A stretch of DNA of 64,000 nt, taken from Macrocybe gigantea (taxonomy: Eukaryota > Basidiomycota > Agaricomycetes > Agaricales > Callistosporiaceae). The stretch lies in NCBI GenBank assembly GCA_011319805.1, contig SJRY01000244.1:248001-312000 (forward strand), written 5' to 3'. The stretch's first letter is position 1, and each line of letters begins with the position of its first letter. Under the pieces are notes generated by a model. It was not told the DNA's origin. It saw only the letters and a program-made list of their open reading frames with translations, and made no database searches. Positions 38,089-46,767 of the stretch are shown here, in pieces. The translations under genes and the position numbers were made by a program.

Positions 38089-38220
38089 GACGATGTTGCA
38101 ATTGACTTGTGATGATGTGTTTACATGTCTTGTCGTGAACCGACGCATCTTTGCTCCATACCACACCGCATGTGTGTTTTGTGATCGTATTCACGACGCG
38201 GAGGCCGTGTCGATAACAAA

Positions 38221-39037
38221 ATGGAGGTAGGTCAGGACTTTCCGAGGACTGCCATCGGAGCACTCATTCCGTAAGGTCATCAATCCGCGCGCCGCACTGC
38301 TCTCCAACTACGAGGTCCTTAATCTCCTCCGCGAGCTCGAAAGCGACCACATAGCGCTGACAAAGACGGCCTTGCGTGTCAAAAAGGAGGAAGAGGCCAC
38401 CGGCCATCTGTCTGGTGCGAGCGGGAACGACGTCCATGTGCTGGGTGAGGCTAGCGAGAATTTGAGAACGATGGAGGTGGAGGTGAGACGTCCCTTCGGT
38501 CCCCTCCGGTGCTTCCTATCAACGCGCATACTACAGGCGATTCAGTACCTCTCGGCCGATTATATGCCCACTCGAACGCAGACTTCTGCCGGCATCACTC
38601 AGCTCGTCAAGGACATCGCGCCGTATGGTCTGACGAAGGGCGAAAAGCTTCAGGTCGTGAATCTGGCACCTACGCTTCCGTAGAACTCTACGTGGTATCC
38701 ATCCTTCACATCGTTCATTATGGACGACTGACTGACGCATCCCCTTCCCATAAAGATCGTGGAGGAACTGGAAGATAGACTGGGCGATCGGATGGAAGAG
38801 GTCTTAGCACACGTCAAGGCGGCATTTCCGACTCTCGGCGTCAGCGACGCAGAAGGGACACGGGAAGGGGGAGCTGCCTCCGGGACGTTTGGAGCAGAGG
38901 TACAGCCTGCAGCTCCAGGTGTTGATGTGTACGAAGACCAATGGATGGAAGAGGATGTGTACCGTGAAGAGTTTGAGTTTGATGACACAGGCGAGGGTGC
39001 AGGCGTGGAAGGCGACTTGGATGTCGAGGAGGAATAA
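38221..39037 (+). CDS. RPC17: DNA-directed RNA polymerase III subunit RPC9 (C17)
   Basis: Subunit of the stalk of RNA polymerase III, paired with C25 and involved in TFIIIB contact and initiation; human homologue CRCP. Exon 1 is only ATG GAG at 38221, spliced to VINPRAALLSNYEVLNLLRE, which is the family start (MxVxNxxxALLSNYEVLxLL). Next come SDHIALTKTALRVKKEEEAT, LRTMEVE, the helical hairpin AIQYLSADYMPTRTQTSAGI, and LVKDIAPYGLTKGEKLQVVN, typical of the HRDC-like domain. The final exon gives IVEELEDRLGDRMEEVLAHV. It then runs into a long acidic tail with EFEFDDTGEGAGVEGDLDVE. The frame breaks at 38678-38679: LAPTLP must be followed by VELYV one frame away. This is again consistent with one missing C. 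Acidic tails of this kind are common in fungal C17. The gene lies between two NAD(P)-binding paralogues. Confidence 0.92.
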
Positions 39038-39127
39038 TTTTGGGTTTTGAGGTTTTGAGGCTTTTGTCCACCGAAATAACGCAGTTGATCTCCTGACTTG
39101 TAAATTAACTTTGAAAGACGAATAACT

Positions 39128-39218
39128 TCTCTGCTAGTATATCGGTTAGTACACGCGCCTGTCATTGGCCTAAGTCAACCGGACGCGCGAAAGCTGGGTT
39201 CGACTCCCAGGCAGAGAG
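39128..39218 (+). tRNA. tRNA-Asp (GTC) with a 19-nt intron
   Basis: A complete cloverleaf can be drawn. The acceptor stem is TCTCTGC at 39128-39134 paired with GCAGAGA at 39211-39217, with discriminator G at 39218. The D arm is GTAT...GTAC with a GGTTA loop. The anticodon stem is CGCGC (39154-39158) with GCGCG (39185-39189). The anticodon GTC lies at 39161-39163, followed by A and then an intron at 39165-39183, the canonical position. The T arm is CTGGG-TTCGACT-CCCAG. The internal B box GGTTCGACTCC lies at 39197-39207. It charges aspartate for GAC/GAU codons. Confidence 0.93.
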
Positions 39219-39225
39219 ATGAATG

Positions 39226-39241
39226 TTTTAGCAAACTTTTT
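39226..39241 (+). terminator. RNA polymerase III terminator of tRNA-Asp
   Basis: T-runs TTTT at 39226-39229 and TTTTT at 39237-39241 follow the tRNA 3' end within 25 bases. This is the usual Pol III termination signal. Confidence 0.7.
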
Positions 39242-40788
39242 CTTCAAAAGCCGTGCCTGGATGACTGACAAGCACATATTTCAGAGCTGTGCTGAGGCCA
39301 TGGAAGTCTTAAAACTTGTCTATGTATTGTGTCATCATGCCGATTTTAGAGGTGCCGCCTCGTCATACTCCCGAGACATATGCTGACGCCCTTTGCACTA
39401 CAACGTTGCCCATTAGTTCTGCCATCGGACATCCCAATTGATCTCGGCATTGTGAATCCTCGTCGCCGATTCGCGTGGAATGCCAGTTTGATGCTGCCCG
39501 ACCGGGTTGCTCAACGGGATGCTTCCTACTGCACCGTGGACACGTCCGTTTTTGCTGTATCTGCTCAAGGTCCATAAAACATTTATCAATGCTTCTTGGC
39601 TCAAGTGCTATTCAGCTTTGAAAATGATGGCTATAGGACGCATTCTGCACGGTATTGGTGTTGGTGATCTTCATGTACTGGGGCATGTTGGCTCACTTGG
39701 TGCCATCATCTCTCACGACAGACGTTTCTGACCAACTGAAATAAGAAATATTAAGCCACTCACATGCAGTGAGTCAATAACAAAGCACGTTTCTTCAGAA
39801 CCTACGCATCCTGTGCTTTCATCGCTGACCTCCGCAAGAAAAACCTTCATCGGAGTTGTTTTCTGGACGGACTGCACGCTTTCCGGTACAATTCCATGGA
39901 ACATCAGCTGCTTTGGTGCTACAAGATGAGGTGGCCCTTGCGAGATGTGGCCAAGAGAACACGTCTCGGTGAAAAGCCCATCCTATGAGGCAACTAAGCT
40001 TGAGAAATGGTGAATCTATGCCCAATGTCCGGTTAACACCATAGCCGGTCGACACTGCGTAGCGACACTCTTGTCCGTCATCATTCAACTTCATATGGCT
40101 GTTTTAAGATAGGGCGCTAAAGACTCGGGGCGTCCACCAGAACAATCTTGAAAAATTCTAGAGTGATGATTATAGATGCCTTCGATTGGCAGCCGTCTAC
40201 TATGAAATGAGCAAATGTCGAGAAGGTGCCATCATACACAGGATCAAGGGCACCCAACTGCGAGGAGACGTTCTATTTCCCATGACCGTCATAGGACTTT
40301 GAAACAAGAATACGCGGATATACGAGGATAACAGGTATGTATGGAGAAAGAAGATTCGCGAGAATTCGAATCGAGAATGTCCCATACGACACTGCAGTGC
40401 CGGCCATCCCCATTACTCTTGCACAATCATGATCAAAGCCCTAGGCATTGCTGATCCTTCCTGTACCTGTGGGTATATCAGCTTTCTCCATCCAGCTTCG
40501 CGGTACTATTATACCGTTTGGGCCGTGTTAATGGCCGACGGACAGCGATTCGTCATTTCCCGATCCAGTACCTTCAACATCTAGCAGCCGCTTACAAACC
40601 TCAAGACGCAATCGCTCGCTTCATTACAAAGCGCCCTGGGCTATAAGCCAAGCTTCAGACGGCATAAGAATAAGTGCATCGGAATTGTATAAAAGGGAGT
40701 TCCAAAACGATGATGTCCCAATCTATATCATACTTTTTCGCTCTTGAGTATTAAGTCTTCACCGTTGAAGAGCTCCAGCACGAGCATC
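39242..40788. other. Intergenic region, no gene supported
   Basis: Several short frames on both strands (for example 39819-40094 minus) have no motif I recognise. A decayed mobile element cannot be excluded, but I see no terminal repeats or transposase motif. The right end holds the promoter of NAD(P)-binding copy B. Confidence 0.45.
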
Positions 40789-42197
40789 ATGAGCCCAAAG
40801 ACGAACATTTTCTTTACTGGAGCAACGGGTGCGTAAATCGCTTTTCTTGATATTGACATTGCTGTACGCATGCCATGACTCAGGTTACATTGGCGGAACG
40901 GTCCTCTTGCGACTTCTTGACCACCCAGACGCCACTTCATTTGAAATTAATGCGCTCGTCCGCTCTACAGACAAGGCCAGGAAACTGGAGAGCCTCCGAG
41001 TCAACACGGTTATCGGCTCTTACGGAGATGTAGATATCCTCGGGAAAGCCGCTTCTGAGGCCGACATCATCTTGTCTATTGTGAGATGAATTTCTATGCA
41101 TATTCCTGTGTTTGCTCACCTTCTACCAGGCCGACAATGACAACGTAGAGGCGAACAGGGCCATTCTCAGAGGAATTCAAGAACGACATACCTCAACGGG
41201 CAGAGTCCCTGTTTTGATTCACACAGTCAGTAATATATGACCTCTGTTCAATCCTTGAACTAATCGCAATATAGTCGGGAACAGGTGAGGAAACCTAGTT
41301 ACATGGCGCTCCCAAGAAACGTACTGAAGTCGAAAACATTTAGCTGTTATTGCCGATGATGCGAGAGGTGCATATGGCAGCGATGTCGTCTATGATGACG
41401 GCGACACCACCAAACTCGACACGCTGGCGCCGAGCCAACTGCATCGACCTGTGGATTTGGACATAATTAATGCTGACAGTGAAGGTCGAGATGTTTCTAC
41501 GGTCTTTGTGCACCATGTCTGATCATTGAATCAGGTTATGTCAAAGCGTACATTGTTTCACCTCCAACTGTCTGGGGCATCGTGTCCAACAAGCTTGTGG
41601 ATATGGGAGTTCAGAACCCGCACTCTGTGCAAATTCCCTTTTTGATCAAGGTAGCGCTCAGCAGAGGACGAACAGGCATCGTCGGAGAGGGAAAGAATAT
41701 CTGGGGATCCGTGAACATCGTCGAACGTAAGCAACTCACAAAGGCATTGTTGGATCTGTGGGCACTTACCTGCAGCCTTTTAGTCGTGGACTTCTACATA
41801 AATTTGTTCGATGCGGTCAGGTCAGGCGCCAATCTCGGTCATGGGCGAGATGGCTACTATTTCACGGAAAGCGACGAATACACCGTATATCAAGTCAGCA
41901 AAGCCATAGGCGAAAGGCTGGTTCCTATTGGCCGAACGGAAAATCCTGAGCCGACGTCCTTCACCCAAGACGAGATCAATCAGTATTTCAGAGTACGTTT
42001 GGTATTGCCATCGTGCTGAACTCCTGGGGAGGTACTGATCCAAACATATATTCTAGGGTTCCTACATCTTCGGGACCAACGCACGATCCAGGGGAACACG
42101 TTCACGAGCTCTCGGATGGAAGCCACTTTTGACGACCAAAGACATGCTTGCGACCCTCCACGCCGAAGTCGAAGCAGCGACAAAGAAGTCCGCCTGA
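40789..42197 (+). CDS. NAD(P)-binding Rossmann-fold protein (NmrA/epimerase-like SDR), copy B
   Basis: Paralogue of the gene at 36.6 kb and probably the intact copy. The start MSPKTNIFFTGATG splices to YIGGTVLLRLLDHP, forming the TGATGYIGG nucleotide-binding loop. It continues with INALVRSTDKARKLESLRVN, TVIGSYGDVDILGKAASEAD, NRAILRGIQERHTSTGRVPV, VIADDARGAYGSDVVYDDGD, GYVKAYIVSPPTVWGIVSNK, VGEGKNIWGSVNIVE and DFYINLFDAVRSGANLGHGR. The end is GSYIFGTNARSRGTRSRALG, WKPLLTTKDMLATLHAEVEA and ATKKSA. Exon order and intron positions match copy A where compared. The reaction is unknown; relatives act on sugar-nucleotide or carbonyl substrates. Splice phases are consistent and no lesion was seen. The two copies are separated by the RPC9 gene and tRNA-Asp, so the duplication is not strictly adjacent. 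Confidence 0.87.
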
Positions 42198-43047
42198 ATG
42201 TCATTGCTGGACACAGAATTGCACGACCATCGCAGAGGACGTGCGAGTACGCGGATCGGTTTCTTCCCTGTGATATGGTATAAGCCCAGGGAATAAAAAG
42301 GACCTTCTGCCAGTGTAAGAGGATTAGGCAGCAAAGATTATTTTTGGTTGTATAAGGATTTGTGACATTTATTATCAAAGATGTGAAATTATCATAGACC
42401 AAGGGGGGAGGGTCCATGACGTTCATTTCAAAGACAGAGGAAGTGTTTTCCCTTCGCACTGAGTAGCAACGCGGAGGAACGTCCTGAGAAGTGATTGGGT
42501 GAGAGGTGCTTCTGTCGGCTCATATAGGGGTGGTCCAAAGCAAATGGTGAGGCTCCAAGTTCAGAGAGTATTTCGGCCCTCAAAAGTTGACTGTTCTCTG
42601 CTCGCCACGGCGGCGGTAGGAGCGATGGCTCGGATAGGGTGATCCCGTTTGTATATCAATTTGAGTAGAGGTGAGATGTTGGCCCCCAGGTCGAATCCAG
42701 GCGACCGTCCTGGATATCTAGCCCCAACAACCCTGTCCAATATAGGATGATGGTGCCCGGTTGTGAGACATAGACAGGGTCGGGCGAAATGAGGGATGCT
42801 TGGACAGCACGATGCTAGATACTTGGACAAGCGGGGTAGTGTTTATTGACCTCAATACGAGGCGTCTGACCTTTCTGCAGACAAGGACCTGGATGCCGAA
42901 CGGCAGTTCATCGATGCTTGGTATGAATCTAGAGCGCGAGGAGACTTGCAAGGTGGTATAGAGGGGCGTACTGGGACGTTACATATCGGTCAATACGAAG
43001 GACACTTGTGATGTTTGTTCCGCTCGTGACCATGATGCTCATGCGCG
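42198..43047. other. Intergenic region, no gene recognised
   Basis: The 850 bp between NAD(P)-binding copy B and ASA1 contain only short frames without motifs. They should hold a 3' end and the ASA1 promoter. Confidence 0.5.
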
Positions 43048-44606
43048 ATGGCACAAGCACCTCCACCTCCAGCTCATATACTACGCTGCCATACAGCATC
43101 CCTCGCCGCCCTCGCGTTCTCAGACGACAACGAACGACTATACTCGGCCGATGCGTCAGGCCAAATAGTGGTCACGTCGACACGCTCTTTGCGTCCTATC
43201 ACATCATGGAAGGCACATACAGATGGCCTCCTCGGCGTTGAAGAATGGGACGACTACATTATCACGTATGTGTTGATTTTGTCTGGTTAGATACGACGCG
43301 TTTTCCTGATGCAAACTTTCTGAAGACATGGCAGGGATAATAAGTTACATGTATGGACACGCCTTATCGAGCTTCCGGCAGCTCAGCGCGTCGGAGGCGC
43401 TGCAAACCAGCCGGACCTTCCAGTTCCGACGTTGTGCTATTCCATGGACGTCAATGCTTTAATTACTGCCGTTTCTCGCTCATGAAAGTCCGAACTTACG
43501 AGGGTAATGCAAAGGCCCTCGTTGCGCTCCCAAACTTGGTGGATTCTGACTCGGTGAGCACCGGACGACTATCTGCTAATGTATGAGTGCTGATTTCATG
43601 TTGCGATTTCAGGCTGATGTATGGTCATTACCTTCCTGCCAGAGGATCCACGCTGCGATTGGGCAGGACCCGAACAGATCTATTTTCTCCGCTAATCCGA
43701 CACGTCGGTCGACGACAGGTATGTCTTGTTCCTGCTGCCGTCCACCCGAGTGTCGCCGAGCGTATCTGGATCAGGGATCATCATGTCGCTGCATCTATTC
43801 AGCGTGCCAAGGGAAGTGGAGCAGCCATGTTCATCTGCTCAAGCAAGCGCAGAATTGAGGTTGCTATGCGCATATGAAAATGGGAGCGTGATTCTGCGCC
43901 GGTACGCAACCCAAGAAAAGGAGACTTCCGTTCAAGGGAAAGGCTGGGAAGTCATATGGACCGTGAAGCTTCACGCAGAGTCCAGTGGGTAGCCGCACTC
44001 TGAATTAGATGCTCACTGAACTGGTGTTCTCGTAGTTATGGCTATGCGCGTTTCCAGAGCGAATAACCTTGCTCTGACCGTCTCTGTAGATCACCTCATT
44101 GGTCGGTACGACCTGACGGTACGTATTTGGTATAATAATATGCTAATCTGCCTAGCTGATGAATGCGCGCCTGAATCAGTCGACATCGCCGCCCGAGGAA
44201 GCATGCACAGTTCAGCGAACAAAGCATCCAGGAAACGCCAGCATCGCCGTTCGTGATGATGGAAGAATATGTGCTGTCGGCGGGTGGGACGGCAAGTGAG
44301 ATGATTTCTTGATCATCCAATCTCTTTGCGTGTCTAATCTAAAAACTGATCCAGCATCCGCCTATACTCCACGCGCACGTTAAGCCTTTGGGAACCCTGA
44401 AATACCACAGGGCGAGTTGCCAAGCCCTGGAATTTGCACGGTCCTCGGGTGACTTTGCTCCTAACGGCTCAAAACCGGAAGAAGAGGATGATAGCGATGA
44501 GGAGATGAGTGAAAAAGAAAGGATCGATCGATCTAGGTGGCTGGTTGGTGGAGGAAAAGACCATCGAATCACCATTTGGTCGCTCATGAGCTTTGAGAAG
44601 ACCTAG
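43048..44606 (+). CDS. ASA1: ASTRA-associated protein 1, WD40 repeat protein
   Basis: WD40 propeller protein associated with the ASTRA/TTT assembly, which works with Tra1 and other PIKK kinases and with chromatin complexes in the nucleus. The start MAQAPPPPAHILRCHTASLA leads into the first blade ALAFSDDNERLYSADASGQI with SWKAHTDGLLGVEEWDDYII. Then come DNKLHVWTRLIELPAAQR, the insertion typical of ASA1 (LPVPTLCYSMDVNALNYCRF), LVALPNLVDSDS and ADVWSLPSCQRIHAAIGQ. Further blades are GIIMSLHLFSVPR, LRLLCAYENGSVILRRYATQ, WTVKLHAESIMAMRVSRANN, RDDGRICAVGGWDGNIRLYS, GTLKYHRASCQALEFARSSG and an acidic insert before RWLVGGGKDHRITIWSLM. The frame slips near 44382, between RLYSTRT and LKPLGTLKYH, where one A of a short run seems missing. 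Length and blade number fit ASA1. Confidence 0.9.
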
Positions 44607-45024
44607 GTAGATGACCCTCGCTATCGTCTATTCTAGGAGCGACCCGAATCATTTCTCTGAGTAAAGCGCCAGTGACTGACAATGACATCTGTCAAGTGGC
44701 AGACCAGAACAATGCCGAAACGATGAACTGTTCGATGTAGACTCGGTGCCAGTCCCATGTCTGATGAGACTTGGCATGCTGGATGCCAAGCAATTCAACG
44801 CCCGCGTCAGATGATTATCAAAAGCTCAGCTTTGCAGGACGCGAAACGCGATACAATCACATAAGTATATATTCCAATATCCTGTACATTTTCCGAAAGA
44901 AAGAGTCGAAAAAGATCAGAGTCTTCCGTGATTAGTATCCAATACGTCTGTGAGTTATTGTATGCCACTGCGCCTTGGTTCCAATCCGTCTTTTGCGCTA
45001 AGGGTATAGTCATCCATTTCCTGA
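44607..45024. other. Convergent intergenic region
   Basis: The 418 bp between the ends of ASA1 (plus) and the Bsd2-like gene (minus) show no gene. They should contain both 3' untranslated regions. Confidence 0.55.
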
Positions 45025-46395
45025 TCATAGCAATCCAGCAGCCCTGAGGTCCCGAGTGAGCCTCTCCTCCTGCGCTCTCGCCTCGCGCAGGCGGGCTTGC
45101 GTCGCCTCGTCCTCGCCAAATGAAATGCCAAACACATTTTCGATGTTCCTCCGGATCGCCAAGTCTCTTTCGATGGCTTCAGGACTGATGGGAGCCGCGG
45201 CCGTCCGAACGGACTTTTCCCAGCGCTTGACGCGCCAGAAGCCAATGACGGACGAGAGGACGAGGAACCAGCCTTGAACGGGAGAATGGGTTATGCAAAT
45301 CGAAATTAAAGGGGCGATGTATTTACCTAATGTCATGAACAGGAATGAAAGCCAGTCTCTGGACGTGATAACGGGCATCGCGTTGGCGTCTGTGCTCGGC
45401 GGTGGAGGAAGCGTGTCTGGAGAGGTCGGGACAGGATCAGGGGCGACGTCACCGGAAGCATCAGGACTGGCGTCCGAGGACACAGCGCGAGAGTAGAAAC
45501 CGAACTGGATGAGGTGAGACCGAGGCCGACACGAGACCCGTATTTGGCGGCGTGGGACGTGTGGAGGAGGTAGGTGAGAAGGAAGCCGACGAACTGAAAG
45601 AAGAAAGAGATGAACATGTTTATGCAGAATATCCAGAAAGAGCCGACTGGCAAGTCTTCAATGATGGGGTCTGTACTGCCATCTGGGCCGGTGGGTGCGT
45701 GAACGGTTGTCTCCCAGTATGGGGGCACGGCGTCCGCTTGGGCAGAGGCATAGGACTGCAGGCAAAATACTGTCATCGACGCTTGTCACGTTGTGGAAAG
45801 ATTAGAGATTTACCGGAGGAGCCTCCTTCTGTGTCTCTTCTGGAGCCAGGTGGACATCACCGTCTGCTGTCTGTATCCGGCGCGGTGGTTGGGGCTTGGC
45901 CATGACGTTCGTGAACACGCCATCGTTCTCGATGCCGCTGCCGACGTTTCTAGAAGGCAGGGGCTCCGATGTGGCGACTCGAGCGTAGTGCGTGGGCAAG
46001 ATGGCGCCGACAGCTCTCCTGAAAAACGACGACGGCCTGGAAGGACCGGCGACTGGGATGCCCGCAGGGAATGTGGGGAGGAATCCGTTGGAGTTGCCAT
46101 AGTCGTTGGGTAGCGCTCGTGCTGACGGTCGTGGTGGCGAACCTGGTGGTGGGAAATCGTACGGTCGCTCAAAGTCGTACGCGCCTGGGATAGCGCTCGT
46201 CTCGTCCCTGGTGGACGGAGTACGTGAGTGGGAAGGCGTTTGCGGGACAGCAGACGGGTGCGTCGGAGAGGGAGATTGGAGGGGATGCGTCTCGTCGTCG
46301 GACTCTTCGTTGTCAAGCTCGAACGCTTCGTTGAGTTCGTGCTCAGCGTCTTGTGCGGAGCGCGGGTTGGGCAGGGCGCTGTAGCGAGCAGACAT
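45025..46395 (-). CDS. BSD2: Bsd2/Ndfip-family adaptor of Rsp5-type ubiquitin ligase
   Basis: Membrane adaptor of endosome/Golgi that recruits the HECT ligase Rsp5 (NEDD4 family) to targets such as metal transporters. The start MSARYSALPNPRSAQDAEHE is followed by an acidic, Ser/Pro-rich cytosolic region of about 190 residues. Two PY motifs, PPSY (formed at a splice junction near 45790) and PPYW, lie just before the membrane domain. Then DLPVGSFWIFCINMFISFFF and FVGFLLTYLLHTSHAAKYGS make the first helices, followed by GLGLTLIQFGFYSRAV. An Asp/Pro linker leads to DWLSFLFMTLG and WFLVLSSVIGFWRVKRWEKS, the last helix. The C-terminal tail ends RLTRDLRAAGLL. The frame slips at about 45513, between GLGLT and LIQFGFY, both well conserved in the family, so one base is probably missing. 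Three membrane segments agree with Ndfip/Bsd2. Confidence 0.9.
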
Positions 46396-46767
46396 TCGAT
46401 GTTCAGGGTTTTGTTGGTTTTTGGACGAGGAAGGACTGGAAGGGTGACAAGGTGAGGTGTGTATTATGACTTGTATGAGAAAGGGGAAGATCAATCAAGC
46501 GGAAAACGACGCCTTGATGAACTGGAAACAGCGATCTGAGTTTGGAAATTGCAACACACGCCAGAGACGCACAGCCTGAGCCTGACTGATGTTCGATGAT
46601 GCCCGTCAACGCCGTCGACGACGTTCCCGAACAGGAACAAGAACGTTGCTGGCTGCGCTGTTTGCTTCCAAAGGCAGAGCCAAATAGCACTGGTGATTGA
46701 CTGATCGAATGATGTCACTGTCGAAACGTGACTAAACCACGAAATTCACTGAACGGCGACGGGTCGG
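46396..46767. promoter_or_regulatory. Divergent promoter region of BSD2-like gene and SelO gene
   Basis: The 372 bp between two divergent starts (46395 minus and 46768 plus) must contain both promoters. No specific binding site was recognised. Confidence 0.5.

Noticed and set aside
39242..40788. Relic of a retrotransposon or transposase
   Set aside because: No terminal repeats, target duplications or recognisable polymerase or transposase motif were seen.
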